Assembly: GCA_000328365.1 (NCBI GenBank)
Contig: KB306459.1
Coordinates: forward strand, 399,376 to 463,375
DNA length: 64,000 nucleotides
DNA from: Capitella teleta
Taxonomy: Eukaryota > Annelida > Polychaeta > Capitellidae
Direction of reading: 5' to 3'
The notes beneath the pieces are model-generated. The model made no database searches, was not told the origin of the DNA, and saw nothing but the letters and a program-made list of their open reading frames with translations. The position numbers and the translations under genes are program-made. Shown piece after piece: positions 1 through 11,833 of this stretch (position 1 is the first letter of the stretch; each line of letters starts with the position of its first letter).

Positions 1-960
1 TTAAGGGAGGAATGATGGCCGCTGTCATAGATTTTTGGAATACTGTGCATCCCCTCTGGGTGGCCATTCCATGCGCTTTCGTTGGTGGAAGGTCTGATGA
101 GATGATTATCCCACACTTCACCAACTGCATCAAGTCTATCCTGTATTGGCAATTAAAACAGTAAACAAAGAATGCGAGAGGTTGGAATATACCTGAATCA
201 TGCCAAGGAAGCAGAAGATTACCAAATTCTTGTCAATAAAATATCCATTGAAATGACAATTATATCTAAAGGATCGAAAGAATGAAATCCAAAATTCGGT
301 GCATTGACTTTTGTGTATTGAAACTCCACTAGTATTTAAGTTGCTGGTTACAGGTGCTTTTTCCACGAAGAAAGCATAACGCTCAGTCTTCTAGATCCGG
401 AACACTGGGCATTTTATGTTTCGCTCCAGGGAGTCAATGAGATCAAACCGTATCCGAGCATTTAGCTGCTCGGATAAGAGCGGATTTAGATTCAAGTACA
501 TGTATAGATACCTGTAATCGTGGAGAGCACCTGGTGACAAGACCTGCCTTCTCAAAAATGCGATAATTAACCTAAGCACATACCCTCCAATCCTCGGGTA
601 CATACCGTTCTCTGGCTTCCTGGTTGAAATCTAGAAGTGACCAGTGCTCAGACTGGGACTCAAAAACACTCAGCATACAGGTTTTTATATCAATGAGTGA
701 GGAATATAATGAATTTTCCCACTCTGTGTATACATTATGGGGTCGGCATATTGCTGATTGAAATCGTTAGAAATGTAAACCCGCTCAAGAAAGCCGGCAT
801 TTCTTCGTTTCCTCTTCTCATTAAATATGTAAAACAGTGTATATCGCGTTAATATAGTTAAAACAAGTTTTTTTATTGGAATATGAGGGAGCCAATGAGA
901 CGAACCATATCCGAACAATTGACCTCGAATACCGCCGGATTTAGACAACTGGAAAAAGGC
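1..960 (-). mobile_element. Decayed integrase-core (IS3EU-like) DNA transposon
   Basis: Pieces on the minus strand, in the correct order from high to low coordinate, resemble a DDE/integrase-core transposase found in many aquatic animals: an RNA-binding-like N-terminal part (about 950-700, ending in ERVYISNDFNQQ), a short exon-like piece (about 600-660, SEHWSLLDFNQEARER), a piece reading CTEFWISFFRSFR (about 250-310) and a C-terminal piece with EVWDNHLIRPS (about 60-130). Stops and gaps interrupt the frame, so it is a dead copy that probably runs beyond the window. The piece at about 400-480 looks like a second, diverged copy of the one at 890-960. The family assignment is from memory of related proteins, without a search. 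Confidence 0.45.
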
Positions 961-1559
961 AAGACAAATTCAAAACAAAACAAAAACAAATGTACACTCA
1001 GCTAACTCGGTGTTGATTGCCCTCAGTATAGTAAATAATTATAGCTAGCTCAACCTATGAAGGAGAAATTGATAAATGTTTAACTTTGCGAATTCTATAC
1101 ATGTATAGAAAATATAATTTATTCCTCATTTCAGTTCTTTTGGCAGCGAGATAATTGTTGATTTCATTTTAATATCAGTATAGAGATTATCTTTTTTTTA
1201 TAGAACCTTCGTTTCTAAATTATGCGTTAAATTATGCTGCATTTCCACTCTCTGAAGTCGCGGTCACACACCTGGTGCTTGGTTAAAAAAGGTGGACCAG
1301 TAAAATTCCGGCGGCGGCGACGGCGGCTCAGATATATTTTTGGTTGGTTAGTCAGATTTTCCCACAGCCAGAATAATATAGAATGTCACTATATTAAATT
1401 TTGAGGTTAAGATTGAAGTAAAATCCACCTTCCATTCTCACTTAGTCAGCAATGCCACCACAATCACAATCAGCAGTTCGAACTCACGACTTTTTGTTTT
1501 TTCGCACAAAAGAAAAAAAAAACGTCCCCGGCGGGTGTCCAGAATCCAAAGATAATTTT

Positions 1560-1717
1560 TGATTTTGTCTGAGCCAGAGGTGAGTGACGTCTTATACGAT
1601 ATCTCCAGGAACAGATGCCAGCCCTCGGCTACTGCAGTCCACCCCCTGAACGTAAGTCCTCCCCTCGAAGTTCGCCAAACAGACGAGCAGCCAAACAAGT
1701 AGGTGACGGGTCTCCAT
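1560..1717 (-). pseudogene. Broken 5' fragment of a secreted LRR gene
   Basis: Starting at the ATG at 1717 the minus strand closely matches the first coding exon of the LRR gene at 52271: METRHLLVWLLVCLANFEG here against METRHLLWLFVCLVNFKAR there, followed by VDCSSRGLASVPGDIV against VDRSNQGLTSVPGDIV. An in-frame stop follows PGDIV, and similarity ends after the first LRR strand (WLRQNQ). The rest of the LRR domain is absent. It is therefore a truncated paralogue, about 50 kb away and in opposite orientation to the intact copy. Signal-peptide and LRR N-terminal cap are still readable. Confidence 0.75.
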
Positions 1718-3643
1718 GATGGCGACTGAAAGAGAAACGCCACAACTGCCTCTTTTATGATCATGTTATGGTTGCCAAGAGACTATAATCTGCTGTTTCT
1801 GTTATTTTTGTTCTTCATCCAAACAAATGCAAGCACACAAACAGTCAAAAAACACAGACTCGGAGCGAGAATTATTCTCTTAGCGGTTTCCGAAGCTTCA
1901 ATCAATATTTCTTGAGAGAATGACATTGTGTAATTAATTAGGAAGATTGCATCGAAAAACAACAAAAGTCAAACTCTGAAGAAATCTCAGAAAAAGAAAA
2001 AAAAAAAAAAAGAAAAAAAAAAAACGGCTTTGTCATCATTGTTATTGTAGTCGGATGCTAAAACTTATCAGAGCTCCTTTGGTAATAAAACAATTAATGA
2101 ATGATGCATACCTACCCACAATTCTAACCGTAAACATTGCATTGATATTTCTGTGAATGTGTTTAAAGAAGGAAGGTCGACAGGTGCATCGATGAGCTCC
2201 CTAGCAATACATCATCGTATTATCCCTCTAACCTGTAATTCTAATGAAATTAAAATGAAATTAAATAATAATACATTAATAATGATACATTATAATCCCG
2301 AGTTCACCATGTCGAGCGAGTTTTACTGTGCGCTCTTTAACGGGATCGATGTAACTCTGGCCTCTGATCCAAACGACTCGAGTCGAGACATATGTGAACA
2401 TTCCTGCTTCATAGAATGTTCTGGACAGTATTTGTTGCATATTGTTGGCAATTGTGAATTAAGTTGTGAAGATATAGAGAGCTTTTTTTTGGTGGAAGGT
2501 CTCGACGATCAATAATAAGATAAGGCTGGTGGTGGGGTAATTTGGGAGCCCTGGATTAGCTTAAAAGACAATCGATTCAATTCCAAAGGTGCTTTTTGAA
2601 TCTGTCTTTCTTGTGATTTTTCCATTAATAAGCCACCCAGCTATTTATTTCGAGAGGGAAAAACAGGTTATGTGGAATCCCTCAGGGTTTATTTTAAGGG
2701 AGGTCGCTGTCATCGCATGGAAAGTGACTAAATTATAAAAAAAAGGACTCCACGCTAGTCTGTGTGTTGCACTTGATAACGGCCATAACAGTAATCAAAC
2801 CTGGCAGATACATACCTGACTTATACATGTGTATTGATTCTTCCCTTTGGGATATTATTGTGGTATTTAAGAGTGACATGACATACAGGAACATAGTGTT
2901 AACTTTTATGATTTACATACATGTACATACATTCGGATGATGTATAAAACTCCATCTTTCATCGCTAAAATATTTACTGCTATATATTATAACGCTGAGC
3001 ACACACGACCACGGCAGACCAATTTCAAAATAGAAAGAGCTTCAGAAGAAAGTCTGCTTGAGCTGAAATGATCAGCTCATGTCACCCATAGCTACTCGAA
3101 CCAACATCTGCCGATCACATTGCAATGTAAACTCTCAAAGGAATACGATATGCTGCTCAACTGACGAAATGTCGACTTACCCTCCTCTTCGAAAATGGTG
3201 GCTGCCTTCGGTGAGGTCTCGTCCGGTTATTATTAATGTCACTTGCTCTCTGTATGATGATCATATCCCGCTTCTATTGTTGAATATGCAGTGTTTAAAA
3301 ACGAACCTTGAGCTGCAGATAGTATTGAATAATTGATTTGGTTTTCATGCAATATATTAATTAATCCCATCATGCCCTCTATTAGGAACGTAAATCTTAC
3401 AAACGAAAGAAATAATACATGCACGTGAAATATTGAAACATCATGTATGTACAATTGTACAACTAGTGTATGTTGTTTAATCCGTACATAATTTTTATCG
3501 GTTGCCTGGCAAGGTATATCATTTTGAATGAGTTAGTTACTCACAAGGTTTCATTAAGTGAATAAAGGTAAAGGATTGATGAATTGGCTATATAACGTGA
3601 CCACAATTAACTGACCGCGCTATCTGTCCACTTATCTTTTCAG
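1718..3643. other. No gene recognised
   Basis: AT-rich sequence. One 120-codon frame on the plus strand (2153-2515) contains seven cysteines in its second half, but I recognise no domain and see no convincing splice sites. Upstream exons of the membrane-protein gene that begins its last exon at 3644 could lie here or beyond the window; I could not identify them. Confidence 0.4.
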
Positions 3644-5320
3644 ACCACCATCCCACCGGAATCGCATCCCAGCCTCGGTTTGATCCTGCCCCTAAGCGCT
3701 GTGCTGCTCCTGGTTGTCGTTGTCGCCGTCTGCTTCCTTTGGCATTTTATCTCTGGGCAACGCAGCAAGCGAATCAGAAAGCGCTATGACATCTCGCGGC
3801 TCAACAGTTCTTTCCTCTCGAACCTCCAGCGCTCAGTCAACCAGACTCAGATGACAAGCTCCAGGTCGTCATCGGCATCAGTGACCCCACTTAGGTCCAT
3901 CAGTGAGGTTGAGAAGCTCCCACCACCAGAGTATGTTCCAGGTCGGTTGAGCAAAATAAGCGAATCCCCTGAAGACCGGTTGGCAAGATGCAAGGAAAAG
4001 CGAAGCATCAATGACGATGTCGATGATTCAATTCTTTCGATGATTTCGAAATGGAGATCCGGAATGGACGTATGCGACGCTCAGCTACAGAGCAACCTCA
4101 GCCATGACATCTCGCAGTCGTACCCAAGCTTAGCCGTTCAGCCGCAAGCTTCCTTCTCGCCGTACCATCTGACATGGTTGACTCCAGAACAAAACCGATC
4201 TCTACATTCTGAGCCTTCCTCAATGCAGCATAGGGAACGTTTGCCTATGGTAGCATTGGCTCAGAGACTCAATTCGTTGGGTTCACTCAGTGAGGACCAG
4301 CGAAGACATTACTCATACAGTTCGTGGAAGTCGCCGTACTATCCAAACCACAACACCCCGATGGGATCTGAATCCGATTCTTGCCCTGCTCACATCCCCT
4401 TGAATCAAATACCCAACCTCCACCACAACATGTCTAAACCACCTAGCCCACCCGCCGTGTTGTACCGCATCCCGACTGAGCCTTCTTTGGTTATGAGCTG
4501 CCCTGGAAACGTGGAAGCCTACCCAACCAACATGAGCTGCGATCGGTGTAAACTGCAGCAGCAGGAAGCTTATCATGAAAACCCGCTACACAGCAACCAC
4601 ACCTCCGGTGACACTTCAATATACCCAATGATGGGAAGCTCCGGCAACAACTCCACAGAACTCATGAAACCCAGCCAGCCATACCACTCCTCAAGCGGCC
4701 CAATTCCTTCCAGTCAAAGTACATCCCTGTGCGGTCAGCCAGATAGCAGAGAGTGCTCCAGCCACGGACCAAACAGCGGTCGGACGACTGGAAGCACACT
4801 GGTTGCTTCAGACCAAATGTACACCCTGCAAGGAATCTCATCTATTGACCGCGTCTCAAGCAACAGCTCATACACAGAGAAAAGCTCGTCGAATGGAGCC
4901 ACCGACAACAGCAACCATCACCACTCAGCTCCGGCTGCTTACGGCAATTTCAGCACTCGTCTTCCGCTTAGTCCAAACCTGGCAGAAACACAGCAGCTTG
5001 CCCTTGAGGCTTTTCTGCTCTACAACCAAGTCCGAAGCCGCAGCAGCGTTACCAGTAACCGCGTGAGCGACAACCCGGACGTCTTCTCTCCAGGATCGGC
5101 ATGCACCGACTCCAGCCTACCATCGATCTCACTGAGTCCTTTCAGAGTTGCGGCGCTTGCAAATCTTCTGGACCGCAGTGCGTTTCATTCGCTGCCATCG
5201 GAGACGGACGTCTTCCTTTGGGATTCCTCCTGTGAAGCTGCTCAGGAGGTGCCTCGGGTGTACTCTCCACCCCCTCCTTACACCCCTCCTGTTCTCTCGG
5301 AAGTCAAATATTGGCTCTGA
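3644..5320 (+). CDS. Last exon of a single-pass membrane protein with PPxY motifs
   Basis: The exon follows a good acceptor (polypyrimidine then cag at 3641-3643) and reads open for 558 codons to a TGA at 5318-5320, so the N-terminal exons are missing from view. It encodes a short Pro/Ser stalk (TTIPPESHPSLG), one strongly hydrophobic segment rich in Leu and Val (about 23 residues, from 3680), a basic stop-transfer stretch (RSKRIRKRYD) and a cytoplasmic tail of about 500 residues rich in Ser, Pro, Asn and His. Two PPxY-type motifs, PPPEY in the proximal tail and PPPPY 13 residues from the C-terminus, would be expected to bind WW domains such as those of NEDD4-type ubiquitin ligases (known of the motif; inferred here). 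I do not recognise the family. Type I topology is inferred from the basic residues after the hydrophobic segment. Confidence 0.7.
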   Translation, partial: TTIPPESHPSLGLILPLSAVLLLVVVVAVCFLWHFISGQRSKRIRKRYDISRLNSSFLSNLQRSVNQTQMTSSRSSSASVTPLRSISEVEKLPPPEYVPGRLSKISESPEDRLARCKEKRSINDDVDDSILSMISKWRSGMDVCDAQLQSNLSHDISQSYPSLAVQPQASFSPYHLTWLTPEQNRSLHSEPSSMQHRERLPMVALAQRLNSLGSLSEDQRRHYSYSSWKSPYYPNHNTPMGSESDSCPAHIPLNQIPNLHHNMSKPPSPPAVLYRIPTEPSLVMSCPGNVEAYPTNMSCDRCKLQQQEAYHENPLHSNHTSGDTSIYPMMGSSGNNSTELMKPSQPYHSSSGPIPSSQSTSLCGQPDSRECSSHGPNSGRTTGSTLVASDQMYTLQGISSIDRVSSNSSYTEKSSSNGATDNSNHHHSAPAAYGNFSTRLPLSPNLAETQQLALEAFLLYNQVRSRSSVTSNRVSDNPDVFSPGSACTDSSLPSISLSPFRVAALANLLDRSAFHSLPSETDVFLWDSSCEAAQEVPRVYSPPPPYTPPVLSEVKYWL

Positions 5321-5334
5321 TGTCGCGCGTTCGT

Positions 5335-5407
5335 TAATTTACCAATAATTTACCAATAATTTACCAATAATTTACCAATAATTTACCAATAATTTACCAA
5401 TAATTTG
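5335..5407. repeat. 11-bp tandem repeat
   Basis: About six and a half copies of the unit TTTACCAATAA, nearly perfect, directly downstream of the stop codon of the membrane-protein gene, so probably in its 3' UTR. Confidence 0.95.
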
Positions 5408-5939
5408 TTTCGTTCATATAAGTTTTACTGTTTACTTGTTCATTAAATTGTTCTTCATTGCAGGTCTCTGCGTTACGATTTTTACCTGTACCTTACCAAA
5501 ATAATGCGATGGCTTCTTTAATGGGCTCATAAATACACAAATTAGAATACATGCAAATCCGGTATGAAATATAGTATCAAATTTGATACATGCCTATAGA
5601 TCATGGTTGTTGTACCGGAAAAAACTTCTCATGGCAGCTTCTGATCAGCGTTTTAATTAAATAGTGCATCTGCCAAATAACTTTTCCTGTATATTGGTTA
5701 CAATAAGGCAATCCTGGTACTTTTATTTTTGGTATTTGAGGTCGCTTAATACAATAAGATCAATTTTAAGCTAATTGAACATGTTTAATAAATGGCAGCT
5801 GATTTAAGGAAATTAGCGAGCAAATTGAGATCAGAGGTTAAGTCGTAAAAGTTAGATACATTTCTTCCTTGGGACAAACCTATGTTTGAATACTGTATAT
5901 AATTATATGTATATAGGTGCATAAGAAATGCACCGAATT

Positions 5940-6660
5940 GTAAATGACTTAATTTATATATGGTAAACCCATGTTTAGGACCAAGTGTATATATTCTGCA
6001 TAACGTTCAAATCCATTCTCGCCATCCGTTCTCGATCCCAAAATAAAAGTTGACGAATCTTAGAAAAAACATTACTTCGAGAACTCCCATGTGACAAGAT
6101 GAATATGATAACCGATGCAACTGACTGCATGGAATGATACCCGAACGATTGCTTCACTCGAAAGCATTCAAACTTTTGTAAATTCTACCATCAGAAGCCT
6201 TCTGGCGCGTGGAATCATTCTTATAGGACAATAAACTGCCAAATCAGATGCAGTATCAACCGCATAACATATGCGTCATTCGGTCATTGAGCAAACAAAA
6301 TCCAGCCTACGGTGGCTTGTCCCCATTCTGGATGCCTTATCGTCAAAGGAAACCGACAGAGCTGTCAAATTCGGGAGATAGTTGACGAGGATTCACTAAA
6401 ATGATTTGCTTCGAGGATTTGATCATAAATTTAGAACATTTCGATTTTGACTTCTTGCCGATTGTTCCTCCAAAAAAAACCTTGTTCATTTATGTTAACT
6501 CCGCTTGTTTTCCTGGGAATTTCATGACTATGTATGCAAGTGGTTTAAATTATAGGGGATAAACAATCATGTCTATGCAATGCATACTCCGAATGTGGTG
6601 TTGTCACAATAAGGAAGCGTGTTTTCTGTGTATCAAGTATACCTTTTTTGCCGTGGTTCT
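5940..6660. repeat. Old local duplication, copy 1
   Basis: This stretch can be aligned by eye with 7920-9110. Shared landmarks in the same order are a segment around CGTTCTCGATCC, one around GAACTCCCAT/GACTACTCCCAT, one around TCGAAAGCA, a GCCGATTGTTCCT/GTCGATTGTTCCT block and a final GATGTGGTGTTG/AATGTGGTGTTG block followed by a T-rich tract. No open frame is shared convincingly. It looks like non-coding duplicated sequence or two copies of an unrecognised old repeat. Confidence 0.5.
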
Positions 6661-7919
6661 CATAATTATGTCCCCGCTACACAGTGTTTGACTTAGTGAA
6701 CACGTTCACCTTCATTAACGGGATATCTACTGTTTCCTAATATAACGCGTCATTGATGTTAACGAAGCAGTGTCAGCGGTGAATTTTATCCCTTTGTTAT
6801 AAATATCATGTTGACATGAATCGTGGTCCGCTTGTCTTCTTTTTTTTTTTTTTTTTTTTGTCTCGCTTCCAACGCCTACGCGATTAAAAAGAGAAAAGGG
6901 GTCGTTAATTTCGGCACATTCATGCAGATTTCGCCATACGCTAAGGTACGCTAAACTACCCTGGGGTCATTTCAATCACAATTAATGTCTAAATGCTTCC
7001 CAGGCTTGCATAACGTGGGTCATCGCATGCATATCAATGTCGTAATGCTTGATCGGCACATGTGCTTCGAACTGAACATAGCGAGCGAAGCACGATTCAT
7101 GTCTCAACCCATTAGCTGGCTGAGTTATCAATACAGGTTGAAATACCACGTATACATAAAGGTACTTTGATGCTTCGCTTCTGCTAATACAAGAAATTCA
7201 TGTGCAAAATTCAATGAATTGTCATTTTTATGGATGGCTCGCAATTGACTGCTGGGCAACACTGTTCAAAGGGTATCACGAGCCAATTCAAGCTGCGCCC
7301 TGGTCGTGATGAAGAGATATGGTCACAAAATAATGATGTTGCAAAAGAGAAGATTCACTTTTGATCACCGAGCGATCGAGTCCTAGATTTCTGTGCGCAC
7401 CTTACATCTCGATCGATCGTTTTTCTAAGGCGCTTGTATATACATGTACCCAGGTCTCGTGTAAATATAATGGTGCACGGTTCCGTGTGTTCACTAATTT
7501 CATATCTTTGTTGTGTTCTGATTTCCACAACTTCTTCTCACTTGGAGCTGTGAGCAACAAGTTAACTGACAAGTGAGTAATACCCAGTCATCTATGATGA
7601 AATTCCAGCTTTCCGTTGTAGTATTTTTATTGTTTTATTTGTTCTTAATCAATGGTTAAGTTTATCTTTATGCCCTTTACCATCCGCAAATTACCTAGAA
7701 CGTTTGGAGACCCAAAACACATTGAAATAGCATCAAACATTTTGACAAATTTCAGTTTACATTAACAATGCAGATTGTGAAGAAATAAGCATAGATGAGA
7801 GAGACACATTGTAGCACATTTAGTACGTAACATTGATGACGGAATGATTTCAAAGAAGAGAGACCATAACTTCAAACACTGATATACATATTATATACTT
7901 AGGTATATAAAAGCAACAC
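6661..7919. other. No gene recognised
   Basis: Sequence between the two duplicated blocks. It holds a poly-T run at 6841-6859 and only short chance reading frames. Confidence 0.5.
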
Positions 7920-9106
7920 GACGACCTATTACTGGCTTAACAATAAGTAAATCCATGTTTGGGTCTACGAGTAATAATATTTTTATCTGTTAGACAGTAC
8001 GCAAGTCTACTCTCTTTATTCTCAAATCGTTCTCGATCCAAAATTGATTTCATTGCACAGCCAATTCATGGATCATGGTAAAAATTAGTTCGACTACTCC
8101 CATATAACAATATGACTTTGGTTGACGATAAAAATGACGGTATTGATGCTCTAACGATCGAGTGCTTTTCTCGAAAGCAATAAGACTTTTGCCAAATTTG
8201 CACTGTGGGAATTTAAGGCCGACAGCTTCCCGAAGAGTAACATCCAGGCCGTCACAAACCGCCAAATCGGATACAGTGGATCAACCACGCAAAAATAAAA
8301 AATAAAAAATAAAATAAAAAATATAAAAAAATAAAAATAAAATAAAATAAACTAAAAAGGAAGAAAGAAAAGCGTCATCGATTAGGGGGAGGCAGGTCTA
8401 CCATGGATTGACCTCTCATTCTCATTCTAGAGTGACAGCAAACCGAATAAACTGACAATATTTTGATATCGGCTCAGTTAGGAGATAAAGGGGCTCTGAT
8501 CCCCATTAAAGACCCCAATATCCGGAGATCTAGCAAACTAATGGTCACCCAGTTTATGTTGTCGTGGGTGTTCTTGATCGATGAAGAATCATAGTGGTAC
8601 AATAAATAGATAGGATACGTATATGTGTGATGAGGGTCACACATAACAAACCACACCTTCTTATTGTCATAGCAGACTTCACGGAGAATGAACTCACGGC
8701 ATTGGTATGGTTGCCACACCCAAATTTGTCATCAAATGAATATTTGAGGAATAAACTGAAGTCAGCGATTCATTAATTTATCACCGCCTCCCCGAGCCAA
8801 AGTTCCACTGGGCAGGGCTAAGAGTCTTACCGAGATTTTTTACCCAATAAACCTCTCATGTGTTATTAGTGTGTGAGTCAGAGGACAGGGAATATCTGAC
8901 CATGAAAATCGAACATGTTTATTTCAACCCCTTGTCGATTGTTCCTTCCATTAAACCAGGTTATTTCCATTTGTTTTATTTGAAATTTCAGCATTTTAGA
9001 AATTCAGAATACATGCGCGGTTTAGTGGTTTAATTTGCTACACATCAAAAATTGTATCTATGCATTGTAGAGCCCAGATGTGGTGTTGGCATAACCAAAG
9101 AGTCTC

Positions 9107-9110
<4 letters not shown>
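7920..9110. repeat. Old local duplication, copy 2
   Basis: Partner of 5940-6660, with the same order of landmarks. It is longer because it contains about 500 extra bases (about 8285-8890), starting with an A-rich stretch made of AAAAT-like units at 8284-8360. The extra block may be a later insertion, but I see no terminal repeats that prove it. Confidence 0.5.
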
Positions 9111-9146
<36 letters not shown>

Positions 9147-9164
9147 ACCTAAGTATATATTATA

Positions 9165-9863
9165 CAGAGTGGGGCAAAAGTAATCTACCTACTCCATGTT
9201 AATGATTTCAATGCTTTCCAATGGTGCTACGCATTTCTGAAAATAAAAGGTGTTGCAAAACAGATTGCAGTGTAAAAATCACACAAAGATTAGAAAAATA
9301 AATACTTAGTATGGTTAGTCTAACATGCCATGCTGCTATTCCTATCATTTCTATTCCAATTTCATCAACATTGATGCCGATTTATCTCAATAGAGTGCGC
9401 TCATGATTCCGCGATATTTCCTCTTTTAGTGGCAAACAGGGCCCCGGACCATGGATAAACTTCATGGAACGCACAATTAAGGCAACGAACGCTCTCGTAC
9501 CATCGTTTTGTTTGAGAGTGTTATTGTTGTGACAGTAATACTAATGTTTATCTCCTAAAATCAAAACAAAGCAGAGAGTTTGTATTGAAGCGCCATACAA
9601 GAGATGACATTCCTCAATGCTAGTTCAGGGGCTCATTTGATTTTGCTCTCTTCGCGATCACTCACCACTCGCATTTAAATGTACCTCTCTCATTCAAAAT
9701 TTACTGTTTATTTGATTTATTTGCATAAAATGGGCACAAAGTAAGATATGCAATCCATGCCTAGTAGTCATGTTTTGAAATAATTGATACATTTGGGCAA
9801 ATTTTAGAGTTTTGTTTTCAACATAGAGTAGATGTAAAGTAGTACTACTTTTGGCCCACTTTG
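9165..9863. mobile_element. Mariner-like MITE
   Basis: The ends form an imperfect terminal inverted repeat: CAGAGTGGGGCAAAAGTA on the left and, read inward from the right, CAAAGTGGGCCAAAAGTA. A TA dinucleotide lies directly outside the left end, as expected for Tc1/mariner target sites; on the right it is not preserved. About 700 bp with no transposase recognised inside, so a non-autonomous or heavily decayed copy. Confidence 0.6.
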
Positions 9864-10013
9864 TTTTTATTTAGATGTTGTGGTTCCACCAATAAACCTT
9901 TCCACGTTCTTTTTCAATTTGAATTTAGTGAGCAAATCACCGTTTCCGATGAGCATTATTAACCTGAAGTTAATGAAAATGTATATGAGGCTTGATTACA
10001 TTGGGCCTTCCAA

Positions 10014-10222
10014 TTAAAGGGATGGGGAACTAAATTTTAAGTGATGTTCTATTGNNNNNNNNNNNNNNNNNNNNNNNNNNNNNNNNNNNNNNNNNNNNNN
10101 NNNNATATCTCCCGCGAAATCGTTAGCGATGATATTCTTGTGTGGGCCAGGCATAGGAATCATTTTTGGTGCATCAAATAACGACTCAAAGTCCATTTTT
10201 AACCAGTTCTCCCTCCCTTTAA
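10014..10222. mobile_element. TTAA-flanked MITE interrupted by assembly gap
   Basis: TTAA at both outer edges, followed inward by AGGGATGGGGAACT on the left and, on the other strand from the right, AGGGAGGGAGAACT. TTAA target duplication is the signature of piggyBac-type transposition (known); the assignment to that superfamily is inferred. The first 41 bases are identical to the element starting at 63889. Its true length is unknown because the N run lies inside it. Confidence 0.6.
10055..10104. other. Assembly gap (50 N)
   Basis: Exactly 50 N, a placeholder length. It falls inside a dispersed repeat, which probably explains why assembly failed here. Confidence 1.
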
Positions 10223-11369
10223 GTACATATTGATATATTCAAAATCCCCATGAGACATAAAGCGAACACACGGCAACCGCTGAATCAGAAATCCGACATT
10301 AAACCAAACAGTGGTGGATAGCCAGCGCTCACTTTTGTCAATCCTAAAAACGGCGCCCTCATTTGCATGAAAAAAAAAATAAAAAAATAAAAAAATAAAA
10401 AAAAGTAGTATAGCATAGTAGTTTTTCGTGACGTCAAACAACGGATATTCCTACTTCTCTTAATTTTTCATCTCTGACTCGAGCCATCTTTTTAATGCTT
10501 CAAACCTAAGACGGAGTGGGGTTGGGGTGAGGGCATTTGATGCTTTTCTCATGGACATACGGCGCCACTTGTCTCATTTTCTGCCTGGACAGGTATTCTC
10601 CTGTTTTCAATGGCATACGAAGAAACTATACAGGTTAGCCTTCAGCTTAGTTTTGGAGATGTCTGACAAACAATGAGATTGTTACGATTCTCCTCATTTA
10701 GTTCACTTAAGGGTCTACTTCAATCATGAATGTTCATCTGCCAGCACGACAGATAAATACAATCCAATCATCTTGCACATGGAAACAATAAAAATATCAC
10801 ACACTCAAAAACTGTTTGATATTCTAGAGACATGGAGCGTTAATCAAGCCAGGACAAGTTCATATTATCAAGAACAATATTGGCTCAAGATTCGATATCG
10901 GTTCACGAAATCGGAGTGCAATTGGTTCCACACATCTACTTGAGAGATGCAACAGTGGTTTCGCGTTGGCATCTGCCATCGTTTTCGGATGTCATCACTC
11001 GGTGCTACTCGATCAGAGTGAGCATGTATTATGGCACCTTTTGGGGTGCCACGTCTGCCGTTGTGGTGGTGGCAATCGCCGTTATTAAAAAAAGATTAGC
11101 TATTTTTAGCATAATATTAAAACTTCAAACATCCATTAATAACGCACGACGTAATAGGCAATGCCTTTAAATTGTTGACGACAGCAGTGAATAAAAGAAA
11201 AGAATATCTAGCATATTAATAGGAATGCACTGACAGAGATGATCAGTGATATAAATATTGACGTCGACAAGTTGATATCCAGAAGAACAGTTGATGGATA
11301 TTGAAATATATAGACAAATTTATCAACATAAAATAAGGCCACTTTTTTGTTTTCAAAGTGCTAAAAGGG
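10223..11369. other. No gene recognised
   Basis: AT-rich, with an A-rich tract near 10370-10405. The longest frames are under 100 codons, with no recognisable product. Confidence 0.5.
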
Positions 11370-11610
11370 GAAGACTGGGGAATGATAGAGAGATGGATGG
11401 AAGACCAGGGTGCACCATGGCCTCACTCTAAGTCCATGCTTAAGGCCCGAGTCCCCGCACCACAATGGATCTCTACATTAATAATTACGTGCTACCATAG
11501 AAAGATTATCCGCAGTGCCGTCCTATGATATTGCAGCTGGTTTGGACGTAGTCAGTCGTGGGATTTCGTAGCGGGCGCTTCTACCAACTGAGCTAACTTG
11601 CTGATACGAT
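11370..11610 (-). mobile_element. tRNA-derived SINE
   Basis: Read on the minus strand, the 5' part near 11570-11605 has a tRNA-like A box (TTAGCTCAGTTGGTAGAAGC) followed by a B-box-like CGAAATCCCACGA. The rest is an unrelated tail. It lacks a full cloverleaf, so it is a SINE head and not a tRNA gene. Confidence 0.55.
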
Positions 11611-11833
11611 ACAGTAGACCCCAAAATGCTAGTACCAGTAGGCCCAATTCTGGGTCATCAATTCAATTACTAAATTTTGATTTGAATATTGATTTTTTTA
11701 TTTTTTTATTTTTTTTTTATTTTTTTTTTTTTTTTTTTGATTTCTTTCTTTTTTTCTTTTTCTGTTCATTTTATACCACTCGTGTGTATGAATAAAGATA
11801 TGTATTAATACTTAAATTTTCTCCTACAGAACG

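Noticed and set aside
2153-2515. 120-codon frame with clustered cysteines
   Set aside because: No recognised domain, no clear splice sites and no paralogue in the window; too weak to call a gene.
11570-11605. Possible tRNA gene
   Set aside because: Only A- and B-box-like parts are present; no acceptor or anticodon stems, so it is a SINE head.
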